Shown: positions 9,149-18,643, counted from the stretch's first letter. The stretch: DNA of 64,000 nt from Silvibacterium dinghuense (GCF_004123295.1 NZ_SDMK01000001.1:186001-250000), one strand, 5' to 3'. Numbers and translations: made by a program. The notes: generated by a model from the letters alone, not told the origin.

Positions 9149-10384
9149 CTAATGCGCGATGGCGACCGCCCCGTCCTCGCTGACGACCGTCTCACCCACG
9201 ACCCGGCGGCCGATCAGCAGCATCAGCAATGCGGAGACTGCCGTACCCGCCATGATGGCGATCACTGCCTGCGCACCGAGAAAGCCGATGCTCATGGAGA
9301 TGATGGCGCCGATACCAGTCTGCACGGAGCCGAACATGGCCGAGGCACTGCCCGCATCGCGCGAGAAGGGCGCAAGCGCGATGGCTGCTCCATTCGGATA
9401 AGTGAAACCGATGCAGGTGAGATAGAGGAAGAAGAGCACCATCATGCCGCGTAGATCGAGCAGGTGGGCAAGCGCCCCGACGAGAAATGCACTGCCGAGG
9501 ATGGCCTGTGCGGTAAGCGCTGCGAGAAAGATCTGCTGGCTGTTGAACTTTTTCAGCAGGAAAACATTCAGATTGTTGCCACCGATGAAGCCCATCACCA
9601 GCACGGCGAAGGTAATGCCGAAACCCTTGGTGCCCATATGGAAGCCGTCCATAAAAACAACCGGTGAGCCTGCGACAAAGGTGAAGAGGCCGGCAAAGGA
9701 GAACGCTCCCGCAAGAGTGTAAACGAGGAACTGCGGTGTGGCGAAGATCGTCCAGAAATTTCCCAGGATCGGCGCAAGGCGCAGCGAAACGGAAGCATCC
9801 GGCTGATGACCTTCCGGCAGCAGGAAGAATGTAACCACCAGGATGACAAATGCCATGGCGGCAAGGACGACGAAGATCCAGCGCCAGCCAAGACCAGACA
9901 TGAGCGCGCTCCCGATGGTAGGCGCGAGCAGCGGCGAGGCTCCGATCATGAGAAAAAGAAGCGAGAAAACGCGGGCGCTCTGCTCAACCGGAAAGAAGTC
10001 GCGGACCATGGCAATCGCCGCGACCTGCGCGGCGCATCCGCCGAGGGCCTCCAGCGTACGCAGCGCTACAAAGGCATGCAGGGTGGGCGCCTTCGCGCAG
10101 CCGATAGAGCAGGCGACGTAAACGATGAGGCCGAAATAGAGCGGGCGCTTGCGGCCGAAGCGATCGAGCAACGGGCCATAGAAAAGCTGGCCGATGGCAA
10201 AACCGATGAAGTAACTCGAAAGCGAGAGGGAGATAGAGTGTGTCTCGGTATGGAACTCGCGGGCGATATGCGAGAACGCGGGGAGATACATGTCGATGGC
10301 AAAAGGCGTAACCACGCAGAGAGCGCCGAGAAGGACGAGAATCCATCTGGGGTGGCGGCCGGCATGGGAGAGCGAGGCGGTCAT
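9149..10384 (-). CDS. MFS drug exporter, Bcr/CflA family
   Basis: The 411-residue protein has about twelve membrane segments. The Bcr/CflA subfamily is indicated by the first segment pattern TPFAIDMYLPAFSHIAREF, the loop GQLFYGPLLDRFGRKRPLYFG (MFS motif A) and RTLEALGGCAAQVAAIAMVRDFF. Members export drugs such as bicyclomycin or small metabolites with proton antiport; the substrate here is unknown. It ends 35 bp before nadE begins on the same strand, so read-through is possible but the functions look unrelated. Confidence 0.92.
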   Translation of the reverse strand: MTASLSHAGRHPRWILVLLGALCVVTPFAIDMYLPAFSHIAREFHTETHSISLSLSSYFIGFAIGQLFYGPLLDRFGRKRPLYFGLIVYVACSIGCAKAPTLHAFVALRTLEALGGCAAQVAAIAMVRDFFPVEQSARVFSLLFLMIGASPLLAPTIGSALMSGLGWRWIFVVLAAMAFVILVVTFFLLPEGHQPDASVSLRLAPILGNFWTIFATPQFLVYTLAGAFSFAGLFTFVAGSPVVFMDGFHMGTKGFGITFAVLVMGFIGGNNLNVFLLKKFNSQQIFLAALTAQAILGSAFLVGALAHLLDLRGMMVLFFLYLTCIGFTYPNGAAIALAPFSRDAGSASAMFGSVQTGIGAIISMSIGFLGAQAVIAIMAGTAVSALLMLLIGRRVVGETVVSEDGAVAIAH

Positions 10385-10540
10385 CGAGGCTTGTAGTCTC
10401 CGGAAAATATCTCGGTTGTAGTCTGATCAGCGACAGGCTGTACGGTATGCGGACAGCCGTTCCGGGCAGGCAGAGCCCGATGCCGTCCACACCTCTATAT
10501 GATAGCTGCTCGATTGGATGCAGGAGAAAAAGCGTCAGGC

Positions 10541-12775
10541 TCAGGAATTTGGCGCAGGAGAGGCGTTAGGACCGCAAAGCTGGTTCACAATCGTTTGGGC
10601 CTTTGCTCTTGTCGCAGCTTCTCTGGCGCAGGCAAGAGCATCCTGGGCGAGCATACAGAGCTGATCCTTTCGCTGATCGGGCAAACGAGAGCCGACACCT
10701 GCCTGAAGGATGCATATGAGGGCGCGGAGATCGCCACATGCCAGCGGATCGGCCCGCCAAAGTGGCTCGATCTGGCGCCCAGCTTCGACACAGTCCGTCC
10801 AAGCATCGGAGAAACGACCGGCGGCAGCGCGCATCTTTGCCCGGTTGAGGAGACTGGTCACTGCGGCGGCATCCGGCGCCTGAGAGGCGCGAAGGGCAAG
10901 ATCGGTGCGCACGGTGACAGCTCGATCGAAGATTTTTTCCGCGTTAGGCCAGTCTTTCTGAGCGGCAAGCAGCGCGCCGAGAGCGTCCAGCGCTTCGGCC
11001 AGATGCCGGGCATCCGGCGTCGCGATCGCGGCAAGGTCATGGGGATACAGGCTCAAGGCCTCGCGATAGTCGGCAACCGCCTCCCTGGTCTGACCGTTCA
11101 CGGCCAGCCACTGCGCGCGGCTATACAACGCCTCAATCAGCAGAGGGCCATAAATAGCGGCATTTGCCTTATCTGTAAGAACTCTTAGAACAGCGATCGC
11201 CGACTCATAGTCTTCCCCTGCCGCAGCTGGATCGAGGCGGGTTTCGAGCGTGGCAAACTGAGCCAGTGTCACCGCGAGCTTGCCGATATCGGCCGTACCC
11301 CCGCGGCTGCGTATTTCGTTATAAGCTCCAAGAGCCTTGCGATAGCTCCATGCGGCACCGGAGTCGTCGCCGATGCGAGCCTTGTAAAAACCAATTCCGG
11401 TATAGATTTCGGCGATCTGCGGCAACCAGAGCAGCGGAGCAGCCTTGCCTGCCTCAAGCAGCGGATCGAGGGCCAGACGATAGATCTCGTCGATTTTCTG
11501 CGCACTCTCGCCGGTACTTCCGTACAGCTGGGCCAGATCACCATAGGTTCCGCTCAGCGCAGCAAGATAGGCATCGGGCTGCTGACTGGCGAGCGCACGA
11601 TAGAGATCGATGGCTTTGAGATACGCCTTTTCCGCAGCAGCGCTGCGGCCTTGACGCGCATAGAGGATGCCGAGGTTGGTAAACAGAGGAGCACGCTCGG
11701 GCGACGAAGCCGGCATATCGGCAATCTTCTCGTAGATCTCGATGGCAGTCCGATCGTCATGGAGCGTCTGCGAAGCGTAGGCGTATTTGAAGCCATGCCC
11801 GCACGACGGATCAAGCTGCCAGGCTTCTCCATAGGCGTCGCGCGCCTTCAGCCAGTCGCGCTGCAGCTCGTGGATCATGCCGAGTTCGAAAAGATCGTGC
11901 GCAAGCTCTTCCGGCTTCACACTTCCCTGCTGCAGCTTGCTGCGGTCCTGCGTAATCTTGTCGTTTTTGAGATGAAGGGCCCCGGCAAAGTCGTGAATGG
12001 ACAGCAGGCTCACGAGCGTGGCGGTCTGCTGTGATTTGTCTGCATCCAGCAGCTGAGCACGAAGGCTGGCGAGCTCGGCCTCCAGACGCTTTTTCTCTTC
12101 AGACGCGCCGGATTGCTGCTGGAGGAAGGACTCGAGCAGCTGCCGCGTAGCAGCAGCGTCATTCCCAATCTGTTCGAGCTTGTCCTGTACCCCCTCCTGA
12201 AAGATGAGCTGACTGCTTTTCCACGCCTGCTCGTAGGCTGGAGTAATGATGAGCGCGCGAAAGTTCTGGTCGAGGAGCGCCGGCATACTTTCCAGCAAAG
12301 CTGCGCGCAGCGATACAGGCAGCTCACGCAGCGTAAGTGTGATCGATGCCTTACCGCCTGCTCCGATAGCCGCACCTTCAGCGTCGATGCGGATCATGGT
12401 GCGGCAGAAAACATCGTCCAGCTGGCGATACTGACCGGACGGCACAGCATCCAGCGCGAGCGGCTGCGGGGCAGCAAGGCTCGTCTCCCAGTTCTGAAAC
12501 CAGCTGCGATCTTCGTCGTCTTTCCTCTGCCCGGCAAGCTGTTGCAGGCTCACGCGCAGCGTCTGGCGATAGAGATCGTCGAGATGGAGGGCGGGGTCTT
12601 TGAGCTTGTCGAGAACGGAATCCTCGCCGAGATCCAGGATCTTCTCAGCGGCACTTTCGCCATATTTCTCGGCATACTTCTCGACGAATTTGCCCGCGGA
12701 AGCGCCGAGCCCGGCAGCAGCAATCTGAACTGCGGGACGTATCCAACTCCTCGCATTGTCCGGAACAGGCAGCAT
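10541..12775 (-). CDS. large cytoplasmic TPR-repeat protein with unassigned N-terminal domain
   Basis: The 744-residue protein has no signal peptide and no clear membrane segment. Residues about 1-230 are unassigned; a short coiled coil follows (SEEKKRLEAELASLRAQLLDAD). From about residue 290 onward there are many TPR-like helices, e.g. GMIHELQRDWLKARDAYGEAWQLDP, then GILYARQGRSAAAEKAYLKAIDLY and AQWLAVNGQTREAVADYREALSLYP. TPR arrays bind proteins, so a scaffold role is plausible, but there is no catalytic signature. It is upstream of neither an obvious partner nor an enzyme, and no adjacent toxin or NTPase is visible. Function unknown. Confidence 0.8.
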   Translation of the reverse strand: MLPVPDNARSWIRPAVQIAAAGLGASAGKFVEKYAEKYGESAAEKILDLGEDSVLDKLKDPALHLDDLYRQTLRVSLQQLAGQRKDDEDRSWFQNWETSLAAPQPLALDAVPSGQYRQLDDVFCRTMIRIDAEGAAIGAGGKASITLTLRELPVSLRAALLESMPALLDQNFRALIITPAYEQAWKSSQLIFQEGVQDKLEQIGNDAAATRQLLESFLQQQSGASEEKKRLEAELASLRAQLLDADKSQQTATLVSLLSIHDFAGALHLKNDKITQDRSKLQQGSVKPEELAHDLFELGMIHELQRDWLKARDAYGEAWQLDPSCGHGFKYAYASQTLHDDRTAIEIYEKIADMPASSPERAPLFTNLGILYARQGRSAAAEKAYLKAIDLYRALASQQPDAYLAALSGTYGDLAQLYGSTGESAQKIDEIYRLALDPLLEAGKAAPLLWLPQIAEIYTGIGFYKARIGDDSGAAWSYRKALGAYNEIRSRGGTADIGKLAVTLAQFATLETRLDPAAAGEDYESAIAVLRVLTDKANAAIYGPLLIEALYSRAQWLAVNGQTREAVADYREALSLYPHDLAAIATPDARHLAEALDALGALLAAQKDWPNAEKIFDRAVTVRTDLALRASQAPDAAAVTSLLNRAKMRAAAGRFSDAWTDCVEAGRQIEPLWRADPLACGDLRALICILQAGVGSRLPDQRKDQLCMLAQDALACAREAATRAKAQTIVNQLCGPNASPAPNS

Positions 12776-12852
12776 CGCCGCGCACTTTAGCGCATGGGGC
12801 GGGATCTTTGCCAGAGAAAAATCGACGGCTTATCGATGCACGCGCAAGGCGT

Positions 12853-13305
12853 TCAGATATGGCCGCGGACCCGCTCCCAGAGCAACTGCGCGACCATGGT
12901 GTGACGGCCGGCGCGCAGCGGCTCTGTACGCAGCGTAAGCCGGTCGCCTTCGAACCTGTACTCGCGCACCTCGGGACGCCCGACCCAGTGCGGGAAAAGG
13001 CTGGCCTCGACGTGATGAATCACCTTCGAACCCTCGACGGTAAAGCGGCCGGTGTAGGCAATGTAGTTGCGGTTGCGGCGTGGGCGATCCGTGGTGGGAT
13101 CGGGGCTGATGCGCTCGATCACCCCGCGCTTGCGGCGCGCGGGCCCGAGGTTGCCGCTCATGTAGCCCTCGGCGGTGTAGATGAGATAGCCGCGCAGGTC
13201 CGTGCCCCACGGCTTTTCGACGATCCCGTCGTCGTGGATGAAGGCGTAGTCGATCAGGCGCCAGGTGCCGATGAAGTCTTTTGCAGTTGCGATGGTATCG
13301 GACAT
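12853..13305 (-). CDS. lipocalin-like domain protein
   Basis: The 150-residue protein opens with FIGTWRLIDYAFIHDDGIVEK and continues with GYLIYTAEGYMSGNL and YIAYTGRFTVEGSKVIHHVEASLFPHW. These are the hallmarks of the bacterial lipocalin-like (Lipocalin_5) family, single beta-barrels that probably bind small hydrophobic ligands. No signal peptide is seen. The ATG at 13305 is 11 bp after the stop of the MlaF-type ATPase on the same strand, so they are probably cotranscribed, although no clear ribosome binding site precedes it. Confidence 0.82.
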   Translation of the reverse strand: MSDTIATAKDFIGTWRLIDYAFIHDDGIVEKPWGTDLRGYLIYTAEGYMSGNLGPARRKRGVIERISPDPTTDRPRRNRNYIAYTGRFTVEGSKVIHHVEASLFPHWVGRPEVREYRFEGDRLTLRTEPLRAGRHTMVAQLLWERVRGHI

Positions 13306-13316
13306 GAAAGAAAAAG

Positions 13317-14216
13317 CTAGACCCTTGGGAGCACCAGGGCGTCGAGTTCGAGGAACTGGCGGAGAATTTCGTCGTCGGACGCTTTCATCTCCTCCATGGT
13401 TCCGAAAAAGTGGGCCTTGCCCTGGTGCAGAAAGAGCACGCGGTCGGCAAGACGCTCGGCAAAACGCATGTCGTGGGTAACAACAATGCTGGTGAGGCGG
13501 AGTTGGTGCTTGAGCTTCTGGATGAGGTCGCCGAGCAGGCGGCCAATGAGCGGATCGACCATGGTCGTCGGCTCGTCGTAGAGAATGGCTTCGGGCTGCG
13601 CCGAAAGCGCACGAGCGATGGCGACCGAGCGCTTCATGCCGGTCGAGAGATCGGAGGGCAGCAGATCGCTCATCCCCGAGACGCCCACCATATCGAGCAG
13701 GCCGTTCACGATCTGCAGGATCTGGTCCTCGGCCAGTTCGCGGCGTTCGCGCAGCGGGAAGGCCACATTCTCGCCGACGCTGAGCGAGTCGAAAAGCGCA
13801 CCGTTCTGAAAGACCATGGTGACCTTGCGGCGCACCAGCTGCATCTGCTCCTCGGTATAGCCGCAGAGGTCTTCTCCCGCGACCACGATACGGCCGGAAT
13901 CGGGCTTGAGAAACCCCATGATCTGCTGGAGCGAGACCGATTTGCCGACACCGCTGCGGCCCAGGATGCAAAGTGTTTCCCCGGGATTCACAAAGAAACT
14001 CACGTCATCGAGGACGGTGAGGCTACCGAAGGACTTGGAGACATGCTCGAAGGCGACATAGGGGGCGATCTCACCCGACGGGCCAGTGGCTTCTCTGCCG
14101 GAAACAGAATCTGACTCTGCGGCGCCGCTGGGCAGAATTGCCTCAATCACGGGCAAATCATTCTGTGATGTCCCGGATTCATCAGCCTGATTCGACAAAG
14201 ATTCCACTCCTCTCAT
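13317..14216 (-). CDS. ABC transporter ATPase, MlaF/Mkl type
   Basis: The 299-residue protein has an extra 50-residue N-terminal extension before the nucleotide-binding domain. Walker A is ILGRSGVGKSVSL, the Q-loop region is MVFQNGALFDSL, the signature is DLSTGMKRSVAIARAL and Walker B is AILYDEPTTMVDP. GALFDSL and the STGMKR-type signature are characteristic of ATPases of MCE/Mla phospholipid transport systems. No MlaE permease is adjacent; an MCE (MlaD-like) gene lies 30 kb away at 44122. The signature has STGM instead of SGGM. The last bases overlap nothing, and a lipocalin-like gene follows 11 bp later. Confidence 0.87.
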   Translation of the reverse strand: MRGVESLSNQADESGTSQNDLPVIEAILPSGAAESDSVSGREATGPSGEIAPYVAFEHVSKSFGSLTVLDDVSFFVNPGETLCILGRSGVGKSVSLQQIMGFLKPDSGRIVVAGEDLCGYTEEQMQLVRRKVTMVFQNGALFDSLSVGENVAFPLRERRELAEDQILQIVNGLLDMVGVSGMSDLLPSDLSTGMKRSVAIARALSAQPEAILYDEPTTMVDPLIGRLLGDLIQKLKHQLRLTSIVVTHDMRFAERLADRVLFLHQGKAHFFGTMEEMKASDDEILRQFLELDALVLPRV

Positions 14217-14417
14217 CAGATTACGGCAAAAGCCAAAATTCGTGGATAAACAACCGTAGATGCAGATTTTGTGACCGAATAGCTACTCCGTGCCCTGTTT
14301 TTCTGGCCAAAAGATTTGTTTCATGGCTATTTCCGGCAAAATTCTGCACCAGACCGGGGGGTTAGTGAGTCTTACATAACGAATATTTTTCTGTCATGAG
14401 GAGCACCTTCCATCACG

Positions 14418-15419
14418 ATGCGCATTCGCTCGTTTGCTATAGCTTTGATTTTCTGTGCGCTCGTTGTATACGCTCCTGCGCAACAGGTTGCGGCTCCTGA
14501 TCCGCAGACCGGCACCCTGGTAGGCACCGTTACCGATATCCGCGGAGATGTGATTCCTCAGGCAGCAGTCGTGATTGACGGCGGCGACGAGCATCACATG
14601 CTCACGGCCAACGATACCGGCTTTTTCTCGCAGGCCGGACTGCATCCCGGCGTGATCTATCACCTGGCCATCGATGCTCCTGGATTTACGCAGTGGAAAT
14701 CTCAGGAGATCACGCTGACGCCCGGCCAGTATTTTGAGATTACCGGCATCCGCATGAACGTTGCAGCTGCCGTGACGACGGTGACCGCGACGCTCGACAC
14801 CAACGCCATCGCAGAACAGGAAGTCCACGTGGCGGAACAGCAGAAGGTGCTGGGCTTCATCCCCAACTTCTATACGGTGTATGACAAGCACCCGGTGCCC
14901 CTGAGCGCGAAGCTGAAGTTTCAGCTGGCAATGGCCACCGAACGCAATCCGGTTACGTTCCTCGGCGTGGGATTCATCTCGGCCGTCGACCAGGCAGCGG
15001 ATACGCCGCACTATCAGCAGGGATGGGCAGGGTTCGGGCAGCGCGTTGGGGCAAACTACGCCAACGGCTTCACCGATATCTTCTTCGGCGGCGCCGTGCT
15101 TCCTTCCCTGCTGCACCAGGATCCCCGCTACTACTACCAGGGTGAGGGGTCGACCAAGTCACGCCTGATGCATGCGCTTACCAGCGCCTTCCTCTGCCAT
15201 GGCGATAACGGCAAGATGCAGGTGAACTATTCGAGCATGGGCGGCTTTCTCATCTCGGGCGCGCTGGCCGAGACGTATTACCCCGAGCGCGACCGCGGTG
15301 CAGGACTGGTGATTTCAACCTTCGGAGTCAACCTGGCGGCAAACATGGCCAATGGCGTGATCCAGGAGTTCGTACTGCGCAAATTCACCCCCTCGGCGAA
15401 GAAGCAGCCGCTGAACTAG
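14418..15419 (+). CDS. secreted protein with carboxypeptidase-regulatory-like domain
   Basis: The 333-residue product has a signal peptide ending near YAPAQQ. Residues about 30-110 are a CarboxypepD_reg (Ig-like) domain: GTLVGTVTDIRGDVIPQAAVVID, then NDTGFFSQAGLHPGVIYHLAIDAPGF. The C-terminal part is unassigned, with LGFIPNFYTVYD, GFTDIFFGGAVLPSLLHQDPRYYYQGEGS and glycine-rich ends; it may be an outer-membrane-associated domain. No TonB plug is visible, so it is not a receptor. The last 35 bases overlap the convergent mobA gene. A 200-bp A+T-rich divergent region precedes it. Confidence 0.78.
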   Translation: MRIRSFAIALIFCALVVYAPAQQVAAPDPQTGTLVGTVTDIRGDVIPQAAVVIDGGDEHHMLTANDTGFFSQAGLHPGVIYHLAIDAPGFTQWKSQEITLTPGQYFEITGIRMNVAAAVTTVTATLDTNAIAEQEVHVAEQQKVLGFIPNFYTVYDKHPVPLSAKLKFQLAMATERNPVTFLGVGFISAVDQAADTPHYQQGWAGFGQRVGANYANGFTDIFFGGAVLPSLLHQDPRYYYQGEGSTKSRLMHALTSAFLCHGDNGKMQVNYSSMGGFLISGALAETYYPERDRGAGLVISTFGVNLAANMANGVIQEFVLRKFTPSAKKQPLN

Positions 15420-16059
15420 AGCCAGCCAGACTCCTGCCGGACAAACCGGCAGTTCCATGGGCAAACTGCTGCGGGGTGTTCCAGTTCTCAAGCCAGCGAT
15501 GGAGCGGAACCTTCCCCGCAGTTTCAAGCCATGCACCCGTAGCGGCAATCGACTCGATATCGAAATCATCCACACGAAGACCGGCGCTGGCCGCAGCCTG
15601 CGGGATCACATGTTGTACCTTCGCATCGCCGGCTTCGAGCGCAGTACGGAGATACGGGTGCAGCCCGCGGTGATATACCGCACAGAGAGGATGCAGCCGG
15701 CCTCCGGCACTGGGGATGGTCGCGCCCGCACGCGTCATTTCGGCGCGCTCTACCAGCCACTTCAAAAAATCCACGGGCACGCAAGGCACATCGACAGCGA
15801 GAAAGAGGTTGAGCTCCGCGTCCGTGCCGGCCAGCGCGGACTCGATACCGCCAAGCGGTCCGTGTCCGGGGAAACGATCGGGAATGATCGGGGCAAATGC
15901 CGCAAGATCGGGACGGCTGCCGAGAATCTGCGCGGAAATGCCCATGGCCTCGAACTTCGCCAGCGAGTGCTCGATGAGCGCGCGTCCCTGCCACGGAAGC
16001 AGGGCCTTGTCCTGCCCCATGCGGCGGCTTTGGCCGCCGGCCAGGACAAAGCCGCGCAT
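15385..16059 (-). CDS. mobA: molybdenum cofactor guanylyltransferase
   Basis: It transfers GMP from GTP to molybdopterin cofactor for the DMSO-reductase enzyme family. The 224-residue protein carries the NTP-transferase signature LAGGQSRRMGQDKALLPWQG at its start, then GPLGGIESAL and FLAVDVPCVP. Its 3' end overlaps the convergent CarboxypepD_reg gene by 35 bp, and it starts 2 bp after the aldo-keto reductase stop, so it is likely in that operon. The C-terminus is rich in Ser/Ala/Gly and may be non-essential. Confidence 0.9.
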   Translation of the reverse strand: MRGFVLAGGQSRRMGQDKALLPWQGRALIEHSLAKFEAMGISAQILGSRPDLAAFAPIIPDRFPGHGPLGGIESALAGTDAELNLFLAVDVPCVPVDFLKWLVERAEMTRAGATIPSAGGRLHPLCAVYHRGLHPYLRTALEAGDAKVQHVIPQAAASAGLRVDDFDIESIAATGAWLETAGKVPLHRWLENWNTPQQFAHGTAGLSGRSLAGSSSAAASSPRG

Positions 16060-16061
16060 GC

Positions 16062-17093
16062 TTAGGCCGTGCCCTCGCGGGCACCCTTCCAGATATCGAT
16101 CTCCGCATCCTTCGCGTGGCGATCGATCTCTTTTAGTTCAGTATCGGTGAACTTCAGCTTCTTCAACGCATCAAGCGAGTTGTCGAGCTGCTCGACATTG
16201 CGCGCGCCGATCAGCGCCGAGGTCACGCGCGGATCGCGTAGCGTCCAGGCGATAGCCATCTGCGCGAGGCTCTGGCCGCGCTTCTTTGCGATATTGTTGA
16301 GGGCGCGAACGCGCTTGAGGTTTTCGGCGTTCAGGAATCCCTTCTGAAACGAGCCGGCTGCGGTGGCGCGGGAGTTCTGCGGCACCCCCTTGAGGTACTT
16401 ATCCGTGAGCAGCCCTTGCGCGAGCGGAGAGAATGCAATGCAGCCGACGCCCAGCTCATCGAGTGTGCCGAGCAGATCCTCTTCGATCCAGCGGTTGAGC
16501 ATGGAATAGGAGGGCTGATGGATCAGCAGGTGCACACCTTCGTTCTCGAGGATGGCTGCAGCCTCGCGGGTGGCCTCCGGGCTATAAGACGAGATGCCGA
16601 CGTAAAGCGCCTTGCCCTGGCGAACCGCGTCGGCAAGGGCACGCATCGTCTCCTCAAGCGGCGTCTCCGGGCTGGGACGATGCGAGTAGAAGATATCGAC
16701 ATAATCGAGCCCCATGCGCTTCAGGCTGTCATCGAGCGAAGCCCGCAGGTATTTGCGCGAGCCGCCGATGCCATACGGACCGGGCCACATGTCCCAGCCG
16801 GCCTTGGTCGAAATGACGAGCTCATTGCGATAGGGACGGAAGTCCTTGCGAAGAATCTCGCCGAAATTCTCCTCGGCCGAGCCATAAGGCGGACCATAGT
16901 TGTTGGCGAGGTCGAAGTGCGTGACGCCACGATCGAAGGCACGGCGCAGGATGGCGCGGCCGGTCTCAAAGACATCGGCGCCACCGAAGTTCTGCCACAG
17001 GCCCAGAGAGATGGGCGGCAGAAGAAGGCCGGAGTGTCCGCAGCGGCGAAAGGCAGGCGTATCGTAGCGTTTCGGATTCGGTTCGTAGCTCAT
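16062..17093 (-). CDS. aldo-keto reductase, YghZ / L-glyceraldehyde-3-phosphate reductase type
   Basis: The 343-residue protein matches the AKR14-like group. It has HFDLANNYGPPYGSAEENFG with the catalytic Asp and Tyr, VISTKAGWDMWPGPYG with the Lys, and YSHRPSPETPLEETM with the His. In E. coli the YghZ enzyme reduces L-glyceraldehyde-3-phosphate and methylglyoxal with NADPH, so detoxification of aldehydes is likely. It is 27 bp downstream of the M20 dipeptidase and 2 bp upstream of mobA on the same strand. Confidence 0.92.
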   Translation of the reverse strand: MSYEPNPKRYDTPAFRRCGHSGLLLPPISLGLWQNFGGADVFETGRAILRRAFDRGVTHFDLANNYGPPYGSAEENFGEILRKDFRPYRNELVISTKAGWDMWPGPYGIGGSRKYLRASLDDSLKRMGLDYVDIFYSHRPSPETPLEETMRALADAVRQGKALYVGISSYSPEATREAAAILENEGVHLLIHQPSYSMLNRWIEEDLLGTLDELGVGCIAFSPLAQGLLTDKYLKGVPQNSRATAAGSFQKGFLNAENLKRVRALNNIAKKRGQSLAQMAIAWTLRDPRVTSALIGARNVEQLDNSLDALKKLKFTDTELKEIDRHAKDAEIDIWKGAREGTA

Positions 17094-17120
17094 GACTGTT
17101 CCCTGTGTGAAGGTGTGCGC

Positions 17121-18500
17121 TTACTTCGCGGCTCCAAGCCGCTCAAAGAAAACGATGATCGATTCAATGCCGCGATGGTAGTTCGCGATGTGAAATTTCT
17201 CGTTCGGCGCGTGAAGGTTGTCGTCAGGAAGGCCGAAGCCCATCATCACGGTGGGGATCTTCAGGTGACGCTCAAAATCGCCGACGATGGGAATCGAGCC
17301 GCCGCCGCGCACGAAGACCGTGTCCTTGTTCCAGACCTGGTGCATGGCCTCGCGGGCCGCTTCGATATAGGGGTTATCGGTACCGATGACGATGGGATCA
17401 CCGGAGTGAATCATGCGTACATCGAGCTCGATCCCCTTCGGCTTCAGCGACTCCACATAAGCCTTGTATTGAGCAAAGGCCTGTTGCGGGGTCTGGTCTG
17501 GCACAAGGCGCATGGAGACCTTGGCCACGGCTTTCGCGGGGATCACGGTCTTCGCGCCGGCGCCGGTGAAACCTCCGGGCATGCCATGGACATCAAGCGT
17601 GGGCCGCGCCCAGGTGCGCTCGAGGACGGAAAAACCGGGCTCGCCCGTGAGCTGCGGTGAGCCGACTTCATGCTCGCGGTAAGCCTCTTCATCGAAGGGC
17701 AGCGAGGCCCAGGCCTTGAGCTCATCGGAACTCGGCGCCTTCACCGCGTCGTAGAAGCCGGGAATGAGGATGCGGCCGGCGGAGTCCTTGAGCTGGGCGA
17801 TAATCTGCGCAAGCGCAACAAAGGGATTGGGGGCAGCACCGCCATACATGCCGGAGTGCAGGTCCGTCTTCGCACCGCGAGCCTCGATCTCGGTGTAAAT
17901 CATGCCGCGCAGGCCGACGCAGAGAGTAGGCAGCTCAGGGGCGAACATCTCCGTATCGGAAACCAGGGCGAAATCCGCCTTGAGGCGATCGCCATGCTCA
18001 CGCACGAATGCGGCAATGCCTTCTCCGCCCACCTCCTCCTCGCCTTCGAGGATGACACGCACATTGATGGGCAGCTTGCCGCCGTTCGCCGCAAAGAGCG
18101 ACTCGAGCGCTTTAACGTGCATCATCATCTGGCCTTTGTCGTCGACGGCACCACGCGCATAGAGGTTGCCGTTGCGCTCGGTGGGCTCAAAGGGCGGGGT
18201 CGTCCACTCATCGAGCGGGTCGGGCGGCTGCACATCGTAATGTCCGTAGCAGAGAACGGCAGGCTTGCCTGCTGCATGGAGCCAGTCGGCATAGACCAGC
18301 GGATGACCCGAGGTGGGAATGATCTCGACGTTCTCCATGCCGATGCGCTTCAGCTCAGCCGCAAGCCAGTTCGCAGCGGCTGCCACATCCTTCGCATGCT
18401 CGGGCAGCGTGGAAATCGACGGGATGCGCAGCAGCGTCTTGAGCTCTTCGAGGAAGCGGGGCTGGTTTTCGCGGGCAAACGTGACAGCGGCAGAGGACAT
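17121..18500 (-). CDS. M20-family dipeptidase
   Basis: The 459-residue zinc peptidase has the M20 ligands in order: VLCYGHYDVQPPDPLDEW (His, Asp), YARGAVDDKGQMMMH (Asp), the catalytic EGEEEVGG, and VSDTEMFAP. The C-terminal region ends with VMMGFGLPDDNLHAPNEKF (His ligand). Substrates are probably short peptides in the cytoplasm. ATG at 18500 is supported by AGGAG eight bases upstream; an in-frame upstream extension toward 18617 crosses the repeat element and lacks family similarity. The first gene of a probable operon with the aldo-keto reductase and mobA. Confidence 0.92.
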   Translation of the reverse strand: MSSAAVTFARENQPRFLEELKTLLRIPSISTLPEHAKDVAAAANWLAAELKRIGMENVEIIPTSGHPLVYADWLHAAGKPAVLCYGHYDVQPPDPLDEWTTPPFEPTERNGNLYARGAVDDKGQMMMHVKALESLFAANGGKLPINVRVILEGEEEVGGEGIAAFVREHGDRLKADFALVSDTEMFAPELPTLCVGLRGMIYTEIEARGAKTDLHSGMYGGAAPNPFVALAQIIAQLKDSAGRILIPGFYDAVKAPSSDELKAWASLPFDEEAYREHEVGSPQLTGEPGFSVLERTWARPTLDVHGMPGGFTGAGAKTVIPAKAVAKVSMRLVPDQTPQQAFAQYKAYVESLKPKGIELDVRMIHSGDPIVIGTDNPYIEAAREAMHQVWNKDTVFVRGGGSIPIVGDFERHLKIPTVMMGFGLPDDNLHAPNEKFHIANYHRGIESIIVFFERLGAAK

Positions 18501-18557
18501 CGACAAAACTCCTGCGGGGTAAGAATCCAACAGTCGAGTATATCTATTCCGCATAGG

Positions 18558-18595
18558 GCGACCCGCCTTCGGCACCCGCTCCTTTTTGGTCGCGA
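18558..18595. repeat. REP-like intergenic repeat, copy 2
   Basis: This copy has perfect ends GCGACC and GGTCGC flanking the shared core CGCCTTCGGCACCCGCTCC. It follows the 5' end of the M20 gene and is succeeded after 17 bp by a variable-core palindrome, the same order as at 40530. Confidence 0.7.
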
Positions 18596-18612
18596 GTAAA
18601 GAGTCTGGGTGG

Positions 18613-18643
18613 CCCATACAAGCCAGAGGTTGGCTTGTGTGGG
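18613..18643. repeat. variable-core palindrome (hairpin)
   Basis: CCCATACAAGCCA pairs with TGGCTTGTGTGGG over 13 positions (one G-T wobble) around a 5-base loop, followed by GTGGG. The palindrome at 40585-40617 shares the outer CCCAT and TGGG-TGGG words but has a different stem core. Confidence 0.65.

Noticed and set aside
13306-13971. Extension of the lipocalin-like gene into the ABC ATPase gene
   Set aside because: The frame is open but its sequence is antisense-like within the ATPase coding region; the family N-terminus FIGTW fits the ATG at 13305.
16416-17660. A 414-codon plus-strand frame
   Set aside because: It is antisense to the aldo-keto reductase and the M20 dipeptidase, both with clear motifs.
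18501-18617. N-terminal extension of the M20 dipeptidase
   Set aside because: It would translate the REP-like repeat, and AGGAG precedes ATG 18500.
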